From assembly GCF_002864045.1 (NCBI RefSeq), contig NZ_PJPV01000102.1, forward strand, positions 1 to 60,557: DNA of 60,557 nt. Direction: 5' to 3'. The translations under genes were made by a program, and so were the position numbers. Below the pieces are notes generated by a model. The model made no database searches, was not told where the DNA came from, and was given only the letters and a program-made list of their open reading frames with translations. The DNA is from Endozoicomonas acroporae. Its GTDB lineage: Bacteria > Pseudomonadota > Gammaproteobacteria > Pseudomonadales > Endozoicomonadaceae. Below are positions 26,022-34,804 of the stretch, piece by piece. The first letter of the stretch is position 1. Each line of letters opens with the position of its first letter.

Positions 26022-26470
26022 TGGCTATTGCTATTACCCTGGAACCCTGGCACTGGTTGATTCTGCTCTTTATGCTTCTGGGCGCAGAGGCGCTGGGTGC
26101 GGGTGGTTTCCTGCTGGGCAGTGCCGCTGCTGCTGCGGTTGTCGCTTTGTGGCTCTGGCTGGTGCCTGATACAAGCTGGCCCATTCAGCTGGTGATGTTT
26201 GGTACCGGCAGTTTGTTGTTCTCACTGGCATACTGGAAGCTGTTCCGTAAAGTGAACAACAAGAGTGACAGCCCTGAATTAAATAATCGGGCATCGCAGT
26301 TAATAGGCCGGACCATTGTACTTGAGCATGACTTGCCAGACGGGCAGAGTAAGCTTGCCATTGGCGATACACTCTGGAAGGTGGAATCGGACAGATCTGT
26401 CGCTAAAGGGAGCAAAGTCTCGGTAACGGGCAATCAGGGGATGATGCTACTGGTCAGAGAGCTGGGCTGA
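26021..26470 (+). CDS. NfeD-like membrane protein
   Basis: The 149-aa protein has hydrophobic helices in its first ~75 residues (WHWLILLFMLLGAEALGAGG, LVMFGTGSLLFSLAYW) and a C-terminal OB-like soluble domain (LIGRTIVLEHDLPDGQSKLA, WKVESDRSVAKGSKVSV). It is the YbbK-type partner of the SPFH gene, with which it overlaps by one base. Confidence 0.9.
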   Translation: MAIAITLEPWHWLILLFMLLGAEALGAGGFLLGSAAAAAVVALWLWLVPDTSWPIQLVMFGTGSLLFSLAYWKLFRKVNNKSDSPELNNRASQLIGRTIVLEHDLPDGQSKLAIGDTLWKVESDRSVAKGSKVSVTGNQGMMLLVRELG

Positions 26471-26674
26471 TTATTTAATACCAGAATGTTGGAATAACCG
26501 ACACTGGCTTTCTTATTTCAATTCTCTCCGGGACAGGCTTGAGACTCCTTTACAGTTTCTTTATGCTTGTCCCCCTTCAATGGAGCAATCGTTTTTTCGG
26601 TAATCCAGTTTGATGCCGTGACATCCAGTGTTATTTCTGGATAGTCGAGTTTATTCACCTTGCAGGATGTTCAA

Positions 26675-27823
26675 ATGCAACCCAGTTATACAGCCGAGTC
26701 GACGCAACCGAAAGGTCAGGTTATTCAGTGGCTATTAGTGGCGCTGATGATCTACCTATTGCTGGTCGCTGTCGGGATGATCGGTTCCGGCTTTAAATGG
26801 GCTTCTGGTGGCGCTGAAGGTGCCCGTCAGTTATTTGCTTTTGCCACCAACCCGGTGATGGGGCTGGTGGCAGGTGCACTGGCAACTGCAGTTGTTCAGT
26901 CATCCAGTACCGTGACATCGGTGATTGTTGGCCTTGTTGCCGGAGGTCTTCCGGTTGCCACCGCTATTCCGATGATTATGGGTGCCAATATTGGTACCAC
27001 TGTGACCAATACGCTGGTCAGTATGGGCCATATCGGTAAGAAAAAAGAGTTTCGTCGTGCGTTTTCCGCGGCTACCGTTCATGACTTTTTCAATCTGATG
27101 GCCGTTATGATTTTTCTCCCGCTGGAGATCATGACGGGGTTCCTGGCCAAGTCGTCTGATTTTCTGGCCGGACTGCTGGTGGGCGGCGACTCTGTCAGTA
27201 TCAAAGGTTTGAACTTTGTTAAGGTGCTTACAGGGCCTGCTGTAGACCTGTTCAAAGGTGCTTATGGCTCTTTGCCAGACCTGTGGCCTGGTGTCTGCCT
27301 GGCGTTGACAGGGCTGGCCTTTATTTTTATCTCCATTATCTATCTTGGCAAACTGCTCAAGCATCTGATGGTGGGTAAAGCCAAACAGATTCTGCACAAA
27401 GCCATTGGGCAGGGGCCTGCTACGGGTATTTTCTCAGGCATGATGATGACCATTGCCGTGCAATCATCCTCGACCTGTACCAGTTTGATCGTACCACTTG
27501 CCGGGAATGGTATTTTCAAGCTCAGGGAGGTGTATCCATTTACCCTGGGAGCCAATATCGGCACTACGATCACGGCCTTGCTGGCGGCGACAGCCGTCCA
27601 GGGACCCATGGGATTCTTTGCCCTGCAGATAGCACTTGTCCACCTGTTGTTTAATGTGTCAGCCGTACTGTTGATTTACATCGTTCCATTCCTTCGCAAT
27701 ATACCACCAACGGTTGCCCGCCGTTTTGCCCAGGCGGCCAGCCGGAAGAAATGGATGGTGCTGGCCTATGTGGTAGGTGTCTTTTTCATTCTACCTGCTA
27801 TCCTGATCGCGATAACTGCCTGA
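26675..27823 (+). CDS. Na+/phosphate symporter (NptA/PF02690 family)
   Basis: This polytopic membrane protein (~382 aa) has two inverted Na/Pi cotransporter repeats. Each has the signature QSSS (VVQSSSTVTS and AVQSSSTCTS) followed by GANIGTT. It would import phosphate with sodium across the inner membrane, consistent with a marine host. The ATG at 26675 with gcagga upstream is preferred; a TTG at 26660 is an alternative. A small coiled-coil gene follows 10 bp later, forming an operon. Confidence 0.9.
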   Translation: MQPSYTAESTQPKGQVIQWLLVALMIYLLLVAVGMIGSGFKWASGGAEGARQLFAFATNPVMGLVAGALATAVVQSSSTVTSVIVGLVAGGLPVATAIPMIMGANIGTTVTNTLVSMGHIGKKKEFRRAFSAATVHDFFNLMAVMIFLPLEIMTGFLAKSSDFLAGLLVGGDSVSIKGLNFVKVLTGPAVDLFKGAYGSLPDLWPGVCLALTGLAFIFISIIYLGKLLKHLMVGKAKQILHKAIGQGPATGIFSGMMMTIAVQSSSTCTSLIVPLAGNGIFKLREVYPFTLGANIGTTITALLAATAVQGPMGFFALQIALVHLLFNVSAVLLIYIVPFLRNIPPTVARRFAQAASRKKWMVLAYVVGVFFILPAILIAITA

Positions 27824-27833
27824 GGAGGACATG

Positions 27834-28103
27834 ATGACAACACTCAAGGAGTACAAGGCTCACAAGAAGGAGTTAAAGGCTCAAATCAAAGAGGTCAAGG
27901 CAACCCTGAAACGCCTTGAACAAGAGCTGGAGGCTGAGCGGCAGGATATGCAGCATGAAGAAGTCGATCATCTTGATGAGTACCTGGACAAGGCAGAGCC
28001 ACACCTGGTGGATGTTAAAAAGCTGGGTGTTTCGGCCATTGAAGACTTTAAAAAGTCAGTGTCTAATCTGATGAGTTTGATTACAGGCTCCGGTAAAAAG
28101 TAG
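27834..28103 (+). CDS. Small coiled-coil protein in the nptA operon
   Basis: An 89-aa highly charged protein, mostly one long coiled coil (KEYKAHKKELKAQIKEVKAT ... LEAERQDMQHEEVDHL), with a short C-terminal segment. The second ATG (27834) is chosen because aggagg ends 5 bp before it. Its position after the symporter suggests a regulatory or accessory role like that of PhoU-type partners, but it is not a PhoU homologue that I can recognise. Confidence 0.75.
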   Translation: MTTLKEYKAHKKELKAQIKEVKATLKRLEQELEAERQDMQHEEVDHLDEYLDKAEPHLVDVKKLGVSAIEDFKKSVSNLMSLITGSGKK

Positions 28104-28128
28104 CGGGGCATCCAAATAGCCGTGAAAA

Positions 28129-28156
28129 TAAAGCCAGTGGTTATTTGCTGGCTTTA
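28129..28156 (+). terminator. Terminator after the nptA operon
   Basis: A 9-bp perfect stem taaagccag / ctggcttta with a 10-nt loop is followed by ctttt. It overlaps the last codons of the convergent small gene at 28141 and may work in both directions. Confidence 0.65.
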
Positions 28157-28350
28157 CTTTTGACCTGATCAATAACCGCTGCCAGACCCTGACGTTGACC
28201 CAGGGTGATTTCAAACCAGGTATCATTCCCGTAGCGTGGGAATTCGTAGCGCAGATAGTAGCCATCCTGGTATACCGACAGGTCAAAGCTTCTGGCCAGA
28301 ACTCCGGCAACAAGAAGAATAATGAATATAGCGGAAAGTAATTTGTACAT
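28141..28350 (-). CDS. Small membrane-anchored hypothetical protein
   Basis: A 69-aa protein starts with a hydrophobic segment (YKLLSAIFIILLVAGVLA) that would act as a signal anchor, followed by a short soluble part (YYLRYEFPRYGNDTWFEITL). The ATG at 28350 with ggggg upstream is chosen over 28356. The family is not recognised. Confidence 0.55.
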   Translation of the reverse strand: MYKLLSAIFIILLVAGVLARSFDLSVYQDGYYLRYEFPRYGNDTWFEITLGQRQGLAAVIDQVKSKASK

Positions 28351-28356
28351 GAGCAT

Positions 28357-29007
28357 GCCCCCAATAAAGTCTCATCCATAAAAACCTCCCAATCAGTCTA
28401 GCTGTTTATTGAGCTTTCTGGCAAAGCCTTAGGCCCCGATTAATGAATCGAAAGTGAAACATTGATATGAAGCTTTCTGCGTTACCTGGTAAACCGATTA
28501 GACCTTCATCAGTTTGACGACAGAGTGGAATTAAGTGGAATAGTGAGCGATGCAGGGAGTGTTCGCTCCACAAAATATTATTCAATTGACCATTGACGTT
28601 TTCAGTTATTCCTTGCTTTTCGGTATGGCTTTGTTGAGGTCTTTTAAGATATCAATTCAGAAAAAGTAAGATTTATGTCGTGTAATAAGGCTGATAAAAT
28701 AGAGCTTAAAGCTTCGAAATGCATTCTCGCTGTAATAAATAATGTTCATGATTTAACTGAACGACAATTTTAATATATAAGGTGGCTTATTAACATTATA
28801 GATGAGTCGTTTATGTAATTCTGGTTGAAAAATAAGCCGGAAATCTTCAATGACTCGAATAAACTGGTGGTAGGCACGTGAGATTTCAGTTAGCTGTCTA
28901 TGGCTTACTATCCAGAATATAGCTAAATCAATGAGGGCTTATGCTGTTATTCGTCCATCTCACGTTATTAAACCATCATCTGAAATTAAAGAGGAATGGT
29001 AATTATC
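28357..29007. other. 650-bp AT-rich intergenic region
   Basis: I see no convincing ORF, RNA or remnant in this stretch. It has a possible small hairpin (gagcga...tcgctc near 28545-28575) and very AT-rich segments around 28640-28800 that may carry the promoter of the GH99-like gene. Confidence 0.4.
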
Positions 29008-31206
29008 ATGGTTAATAGTCACTTTCCTATCAATACTACACTTTCTCATATGCCGGAACTGCCTTCTTCCAACTCTCAACTCTACACGAAACCACCCATC
29101 GCTTTTAACCTGAGCATTAAACACCTCGATATTGACGAGCCTTATCTCGGTAAAATGGATGACGAATTTTGTGATGATCTGAACCATTTGGACGACGAGG
29201 AATTTTGCAGTAAATACCTAAATGTCGAGCCCAGCAGGCCTGAAAGTCTTTTTGGCCGGGCGATACGGACGATCAAAGAGTACGTTTACCCTTCCCCGCG
29301 GGAAAAAAGGGCCTTGTCTGATCCCCCGGACAAAGCCCGTCCCTCCGGGGTAGAAACTGATCAATTATCATCCGAAGCACAGATAAAGCCCCTATCTTGC
29401 CAGCACAAGGCAGACAACAAAACCATTATGGTGTTAGCTGATTACCACACCAATAAACAGATCCAGTCTATCCATCAAGAAGTTAATTGCAGGCATCCCC
29501 ACAGCATCACCAGGACGCATATTGTTAACAATGGCTATGAGCTGCGAAACCCGGATAACTCTGCCCCCTGCGACACCGCTTCAGGCCGCCCGGGTTTTGG
29601 TGCCGGAGCAAGGCCCCTGGTGGGAGGCAGTCCCATCGATAACCTGCATTATTACGAATGGCAACTATTGACCGCCAGAATTGCGGGACTGGATGGCTTT
29701 GTCGTGGAGTGGGGCTTTCCAGCACGGCAGACGTCACCGGACAAGGCAATCGTGAATATGAAAACGGTGCTGGCTGACAAGAATCATGGCAATGAGTTTG
29801 CGCTGGTTCCACTCTGGATTCCCCAGTGGACGGTCAGGGCCAGCGTCAATCTCAGTCCCGAACAGAAAGAGGCCCAGTTCAAGGAAAAACTGGAGGAGAT
29901 GATCCAGCGCTACTATCAGGATGAACACTGTATTCACCATCGGGGCGATCCGTTGATGTTTATGCTGAACTTCTGGGGCAAGGTCAGATCAGATCTGACC
30001 CTGAATCAGAAAGAACTGGAACAGTTTTTCAAGAATAATCCTGAGCTGGCCAAAGTCAGGCTGGTTTATACTATGAGCGGCAAGAGCGCGTGGAAAGCGG
30101 CAACTGTAAAACAGGTCGTTAGTAATTATCCTTGGGTGGTACCTAGAAGACAGGTGGCAAAAGATAGCAAAAATCCTTTCATTGCCGACAATTTTGTCAG
30201 ATACGGTACCCATAGAAATATCCGCCATTACGTCAATAATCTGGATTACAGGCATCGAGAGAACCAGGATCATCTCGGCATCAAGACAATGCCGGTATAT
30301 CCTGGCGTTGATACCCGGGGAGCTCCCTGGAGTCCCTGTGACTCCTATTTGCCAGAGACAGAAAATGGTGATAACACCTATGAATTAAGCTGGAATCAAG
30401 TCCGCAAGAAAAAACCCGACCTGGTCATCGTCGAAACGTTCAATGATTTCAGTGAAGGTACCCATATTGAACCCACACCGTCTGATCTGGGGCAACGGGT
30501 GGTCACTACGGCAAAACAGGTCTGCCTGTTGAAGGGGCAGAAGGCTGCGCAATGCAATGCCATTGCCAGGCAGGCACCAAAACTGATCCAGCATGCTGTA
30601 AGGTTGTACGATGCACGAATGATGATGGAAAAACTACAGCATGTGCTCAGTGACGATGCCTTGGTCAAAGCAACAAAGCAACTGGATCGTTGGGCCAACT
30701 CGCTATTCAGTAAAAAAGTACAGAAAATAGATCGGCATGAAACCCGGTTTGATCTCGAATTTCAGAAGCTGCCTTTTGCTACTCTGGCAACCGTCATGAA
30801 TCGGGAAAAAAATAACATACCTGCGCTGAATCGAATGGGTGGGCAGTCATCGTTTGTACTGAAGTCACCGCCGATTAAAAACAGCACCCATACGTTTAGC
30901 GAAGCTGACGTGAAGCTGCGTATCAAAACAGAAAATGGCCTGCCGTCCAGAATTGCACTATCAACAAGGGTTTACGATGAAAAAATGAACTGGAAAAATG
31001 AACCGATCGCAGAGATATATACCCCCTATGATCAGCTGGAATCCACCGTTACCATCCCCATGACCGCCCACACAGGCAAGCTTCGCGGTAAACTGACAGA
31101 GATGTATGACATAAGCCACCCCACATCCGGATGCACTGTTGATCTGTTGGAGATAAGAATCAGCACCCACCACCGAAAGACCGACTCGGATCAGGAGGAT
31201 TCCTGA
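29008..31206 (+). CDS. GH99-like / WbsX-like glycoside hydrolase-type protein
   Basis: The ~732-aa protein has a ~130-residue low-complexity N-terminus, then a region matching the outline of family 99-like proteins: MVLADYHTN, DNLHYYEWQLLTARIAGLDG FVVEWGFP and, at the end of the barrel, TFNDFSEGTHIEPTPSD (E483). GH99 enzymes have an FNEWHEGTQIE-type motif at this point with catalytic glutamates. Here NEW is NDF, so the catalytic machinery may differ. The ~200-residue C-terminal part is unrecognised. There is no classical signal peptide. Substrates in the family are mannose-rich glycans or bacterial polysaccharides; the substrate here is unknown. Confidence 0.6.
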   Translation: MVNSHFPINTTLSHMPELPSSNSQLYTKPPIAFNLSIKHLDIDEPYLGKMDDEFCDDLNHLDDEEFCSKYLNVEPSRPESLFGRAIRTIKEYVYPSPREKRALSDPPDKARPSGVETDQLSSEAQIKPLSCQHKADNKTIMVLADYHTNKQIQSIHQEVNCRHPHSITRTHIVNNGYELRNPDNSAPCDTASGRPGFGAGARPLVGGSPIDNLHYYEWQLLTARIAGLDGFVVEWGFPARQTSPDKAIVNMKTVLADKNHGNEFALVPLWIPQWTVRASVNLSPEQKEAQFKEKLEEMIQRYYQDEHCIHHRGDPLMFMLNFWGKVRSDLTLNQKELEQFFKNNPELAKVRLVYTMSGKSAWKAATVKQVVSNYPWVVPRRQVAKDSKNPFIADNFVRYGTHRNIRHYVNNLDYRHRENQDHLGIKTMPVYPGVDTRGAPWSPCDSYLPETENGDNTYELSWNQVRKKKPDLVIVETFNDFSEGTHIEPTPSDLGQRVVTTAKQVCLLKGQKAAQCNAIARQAPKLIQHAVRLYDARMMMEKLQHVLSDDALVKATKQLDRWANSLFSKKVQKIDRHETRFDLEFQKLPFATLATVMNREKNNIPALNRMGGQSSFVLKSPPIKNSTHTFSEADVKLRIKTENGLPSRIALSTRVYDEKMNWKNEPIAEIYTPYDQLESTVTIPMTAHTGKLRGKLTEMYDISHPTSGCTVDLLEIRISTHHRKTDSDQEDS

Positions 31207-31207
31207 G

Positions 31208-31243
31208 CGGGAAGTAGACAGACCGATGGCTTCCCGTATTTAC
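31208..31243 (+). terminator. Possible terminator after the GH99-like gene
   Basis: The inverted repeat cgggaag / cttcccg (31208-31214, 31230-31236) is followed by tattt. It lies between two convergent genes and could serve both. Confidence 0.45.
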
Positions 31244-31557
31244 AGTAAATGTCTTAGCAACAGAAATGACAGCATACCCAGGATGACGGTCAGTAATGTG
31301 TTCCTGGTCATCAGGGCAAGAAATACTACGATAATGCAGGCAATCAGGTAATGGTTGCCCATGGACAGGCTGAGCTGATCTTCACGAATAAAGACAATCG
31401 GCGCCGCAATGGCGGTCAGCACGGCGGGTGCGGAAAAACTCAATACCTGCTGAACCGTTGCACTGAGTTTGAGAGGTAACCAGGGTTCCATCAGGAGAAA
31501 ACGGCTACCAAAAACCAGGGCCGCCACGGTGAACAGAATAATCCAGGTATCCATCAT
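31240..31557 (-). CDS. azlD: AzlD-type branched-chain amino acid exporter subunit
   Basis: The 105-aa protein has about four membrane helices (FTVAALVFGSRFLLM, LSFSAPAVLTAIAAPIVF, YLIACIIVVFLALMTRN, ILGMLSFLLLRHLL), the length and pattern of AzlD/BrnE. It forms a pump with AzlC and overlaps it by 4 bp. Confidence 0.88.
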   Translation of the reverse strand: MMDTWIILFTVAALVFGSRFLLMEPWLPLKLSATVQQVLSFSAPAVLTAIAAPIVFIREDQLSLSMGNHYLIACIIVVFLALMTRNTLLTVILGMLSFLLLRHLL

Positions 31558-32279
31558 CTTTCTCCCCCGGTGGTGGCTTTGGCATAGGCAAAACCAGTCA
31601 TCATGGCCAGGGGGGCTGAAATCAGCAGGCCCGCCTGAATCTGCATTACCTCACAAATGACCGACGTCACCAGTGCAGTGAGCACACAGACCAGCACCGG
31701 GGCATTTTTGATGTTCGGGATAACAAGGGCGATGAATGTGGCGGCAATGGCGAAATCCAATCCGAGGGCATCAAGATTTTCAAAGCTCGCGCCAGCGATG
31801 ATGCCGCCAAGGGTGGCAAGATTCCAGCCAAGATAAAAGCATAACCCTCCTCCCAGTGCGTACCAGCGGTCAAAGCGTTTCAGCTGACCGGGGTTGGCAA
31901 TGGCGAACAGTTCATCGGTTAACAGGAAGCCCAGGGCGAGACGCCATTTGAGAGGCAGCGGGCTGACGTTCTTCCGCATCACCATGGAGTAAAGGAAGTG
32001 GCGGGAGGTAATAAGCAGGGCTGAGATCAGAATGCTGCCCAAACCCACTCCGGCCTGGATCATGCCCATAATGGCCAGCTGAACGGCACCGGCGAAAATA
32101 ATGCCTGACAGTGCCTGGCTCTGAACCGGGTCAAAGCCCGACTCAATAGCCAGAGATCCGGTCAGGATACCCCAGGGCAGGACCGCAACAGTCAGCGGAA
32201 TAATAGCTGCGGCACCCTTGAAAAAAGACCTGACTTTTTCATCGTTGCTCGAGTGGTGAACAATTTCAGCCTGAGACAT
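31554..32279 (-). CDS. azlC: AzlC-type branched-chain amino acid exporter subunit
   Basis: The ~241-aa membrane protein has AzlC/BrnF signatures: GAAAIIPLTVAVLPWGILTG, FAGAVQLAIMGMI, ALLITSRHFLYSMVM and LGFLLTDELFAIAN. With AzlD it exports branched-chain amino acids. The ATG at 32279 has aagga upstream; the GTG at 32288 is a less likely start. Confidence 0.9.
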   Translation of the reverse strand: MSQAEIVHHSSNDEKVRSFFKGAAAIIPLTVAVLPWGILTGSLAIESGFDPVQSQALSGIIFAGAVQLAIMGMIQAGVGLGSILISALLITSRHFLYSMVMRKNVSPLPLKWRLALGFLLTDELFAIANPGQLKRFDRWYALGGGLCFYLGWNLATLGGIIAGASFENLDALGLDFAIAATFIALVIPNIKNAPVLVCVLTALVTSVICEVMQIQAGLLISAPLAMMTGFAYAKATTGGER

Positions 32280-32398
32280 ACAACACACTTCCTTAACAAT
32301 TCATCCTCATAACTGAAGATTCTGGAATCTTACAATCTTGAACAGTTTAGACATTCGGCAAGAAGAATAGTTTTCTAACAATTTAGTGGGGAATGCTC

Positions 32399-32422
32399 GG
32401 TCAGCCTCCCGGGAGGCCGACC
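32399..32422 (-). terminator. Hairpin after the glycine-rich membrane protein gene
   Basis: Near-perfect palindrome ggtcagcctcccgggaggcc...gacc lies 11 bp past the stop at 32433. There is no T run, so it may be a weak terminator or an mRNA-stabilising hairpin. Confidence 0.4.
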
Positions 32423-32432
32423 GGGAATAGAC

Positions 32433-33215
32433 TCAAACCATCGAAGAGGGAGGAATATTATTGGCCGAGCGGAAGCCATATTGACGCCAGACTTTATCGG
32501 GGGCATTGCCTGCGGTCAACAGCTGGTGACATTCAGCGCGCCGGGGCTCCAGATAAGCTCTTAATATGCCAATCCGCATATATTTTTCAGAGCGCATGTG
32601 ACGGTTGTTGACACGCTCTTCTTCCAGCGACTCCAACTCTTTTGCCGCCTGCCGGTAGTCATGCAGAAAGCGCTGTTCCGGCGAACGCCAGAGGTAGGCT
32701 GCTGAGCGCACCAGCCCCTTGGCGACACCATAACCTGCCAACATGACCATTCCCCCGACAGCCCCCACTAATGCCCCCACCACCGCCGCTGGTGCGGAAA
32801 TAGAGAGTGACGGTATCAGGGTAACCATGGAGAGACCCCCGGTCAGCGAAGCCATCAGCAAGACGCCGGATGTCAGCCCCACCAGACCACCCAACAGGCC
32901 ACTGAGCAGCAGTCGCCGGGTGGTTACGCTGTCATTAACTGCCCTGATGACATTAGCACCAATGATTTTTATGGCCGATGCCAGTTTTTTTAATCGGGAG
33001 GGTGATTGTCCATTTACAAGACTGTAATCGCTTACCTTAATGGTGCGCTTTTCCAACGGGATCTGGGCAATGTCTGTAAAATTCTCCTGGGGTATGGTTG
33101 AAGGTGGTACCACAACAACGCTGTCTGACGAGTCAGTTGAAACTTGATCAGGAGGAAGTACAGGCCCTTTGAATGGTGGTAATACCTGTTGTGAGTCAAG
33201 ATGAGGCAACGTCAT
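32433..33215 (-). CDS. Hypothetical protein with glycine-rich hydrophobic hairpin
   Basis: The 260-aa protein has a Pro/Ser-rich N-terminus (~75 residues), two long glycine/alanine-rich hydrophobic segments (LLLSGLLGGLVGLTSGVLLM and SAPAAVVGALVGAVGGMVML) and a charged helical C-terminus. The glycine-zipper pattern and the absence of a signal peptide resemble membrane-inserting bacterial effectors, but no family is recognised. The start MTLPHLDSQQ is preceded by aggga. Confidence 0.6.
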   Translation of the reverse strand: MTLPHLDSQQVLPPFKGPVLPPDQVSTDSSDSVVVVPPSTIPQENFTDIAQIPLEKRTIKVSDYSLVNGQSPSRLKKLASAIKIIGANVIRAVNDSVTTRRLLLSGLLGGLVGLTSGVLLMASLTGGLSMVTLIPSLSISAPAAVVGALVGAVGGMVMLAGYGVAKGLVRSAAYLWRSPEQRFLHDYRQAAKELESLEEERVNNRHMRSEKYMRIGILRAYLEPRRAECHQLLTAGNAPDKVWRQYGFRSANNIPPSSMV

Positions 33216-33259
33216 CAGTCTTTCCCTGTTATGTTTTTATTACATATCAGTCTAGCCAT

Positions 33260-34369
33260 TCAGGGAATACCTGCTGCGGTGGCATTCCATATCAGCTCAC
33301 GGTCAAAATGAAGTCCATCAACGGAATAGGACAATATGGCCCGATACTGTTCCCCGGCGACAAAACCTTTAATCGGAAAAACAGCGTGGAGATAGCCATC
33401 AGGGCGATAGTAGTTTTCAGAGGCAATTTCCTGCCACGAGCCATCGAGCATCAATTTTTGCAGCTTAAGTTCCCTGTAAAAATATGAAAGTGGCCGATCA
33501 GCAATAAACATAAAACGTCCACGGCCAATACTGCTATTCAGGCCGATAATTCCCTCTGGTTCAGGATACACCGTAAAATGTGGCTCAACCTGATCATGCC
33601 CCTTGAATCTTGACCAGTAGTAATCCCATACCCTCGCAACCCTGATCCCGGTATAATTGATGCCGCCAATGCCGTCCCGGTAGTTCTGCCGGAGCCATGG
33701 GTATAACCGGCTGTCCATAAGGTTGCTGAACGGATTGACCAGCTGCCGCTCCCAAACGGCTGCTGCCACAATATTACCCTGTCCCTCTTCAATGTGGCTA
33801 AGTTGTACTCTCGATTTCAGCAGTGGTTGCAGCGCCTGATAAACCACCTCCAGCGGTGATACCGCAGTAGGATGCACATCGTAGGCCCCCTGGTAATCGT
33901 ACAAGGCGTATTTGTCGACGATGGTATCCTTGGACGTGGCCAGATCATCCCCCCCACGCCCATCCACCTCGTCGGATAAACTCATCAATAAATTGTCATA
34001 AATTTCATCCTCAACGCCGTGAGCCACCATACCCATAAAATGGGAAACCAGTTTTTTACACTCTGCCAGATGCAGCTTTTCAGGAGGGCAGGTTTTCTGG
34101 ACTCGGGAGAAATAGGAGCGATGGAATTTCGACCAGTGGCTGATCTCGGCATAAGGATAACCATTCAGGTAACCACCGTCCGGTAGGCCAGAACCAATCA
34201 CCCACTGCGGCTGGTACTCTATCAGGATACTCCTCAACGCCGGGTCAGAGACCAACTCAACGGCCTTCTTGCTCATCTGGATATGGACGCTGTGACCGGC
34301 ACTGAAAGCCTTGGTGGCCAGGCAGAGACTGACCAGCAGGACCCATCTGACCCTTGAAAATCTGTTCAT
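33260..34369 (-). CDS. Secreted zinc-dependent phospholipase C-like protein
   Basis: The start at 34369 (MNRFSRVRWVLLVSLCLATK) has gagga 8 bp upstream and gives a clear signal peptide cleaved near AFSA-GHSV. The mature ~345 residues show the zinc-dependent PLC pattern: a histidine right after cleavage (GHSVHI), GSGLPDGGY, ISHWSKFH and FMGMVAHGVEDEIYDNL, with histidines and acidic residues in ligand positions. This is the organisation of PF00882-type enzymes, bacterial PLC or GPI-PLD-like. The C-terminal third is unrecognised. It is a candidate secreted virulence or nutrient-scavenging enzyme. Confidence 0.7.
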   Translation of the reverse strand: MNRFSRVRWVLLVSLCLATKAFSAGHSVHIQMSKKAVELVSDPALRSILIEYQPQWVIGSGLPDGGYLNGYPYAEISHWSKFHRSYFSRVQKTCPPEKLHLAECKKLVSHFMGMVAHGVEDEIYDNLLMSLSDEVDGRGGDDLATSKDTIVDKYALYDYQGAYDVHPTAVSPLEVVYQALQPLLKSRVQLSHIEEGQGNIVAAAVWERQLVNPFSNLMDSRLYPWLRQNYRDGIGGINYTGIRVARVWDYYWSRFKGHDQVEPHFTVYPEPEGIIGLNSSIGRGRFMFIADRPLSYFYRELKLQKLMLDGSWQEIASENYYRPDGYLHAVFPIKGFVAGEQYRAILSYSVDGLHFDRELIWNATAAGIP

Positions 34370-34525
34370 GGGAACGCTCCTCAATATCGACTGATTAGTT
34401 GTTGTTATTATCGGTCGATGGGGTGCAATGATGATCTCTTCTTGCCCCTGAAGGAACGGCATTCCTGCGTGAGTATTTTTGCTACAGCAGACTGTTCCGG
34501 TTTGGCTTCGGTGCTTTCCATTTGC

Positions 34526-34706
34526 TTATTCAAGTGCTTTTTTGCCGCTTTTATCTTTTTCAGGCTCCTGTGTGAACTTTAAATCCTCGGGAATGCTATA
34601 ATCTTTTGCCTCTTTGTAAGTATCGTCTTCCTGTTGGTCAGACAGGCTGGCTTTATTGATCAGTTCATCAATTTTTGTACTGAGCTTGGCTTCTCTGCTT
34701 TTCAGC
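34526..34706 (-). pseudogene. Remnant of an IS1182-family transposase
   Basis: A start-less reading frame on the minus strand gives REAKLSTKIDELINKASLSD, then DDTYKEAKDYSIPEDLKF and, near the TAA at 34526-34528, SGKKALE. IS1182-type transposases have this order: a helical xELLxxAxxxDxxED segment, an (I/L)PEEL block, and then an AKxALE stretch. Only ~60 codons survive and no ends of the element are visible. It occupies part of the 435-bp space between the phospholipase and RraA-like genes. Confidence 0.55.
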
Positions 34707-34804
34707 CTCCTGGGTCAGCCTCCTGTGTTGGTGATCTGACAGCACTTACCGGCAGAGTCTGGTGGTCAGGTCAGCTTTATAACCGGGTATACCTGAGGTT
34801 CCCC

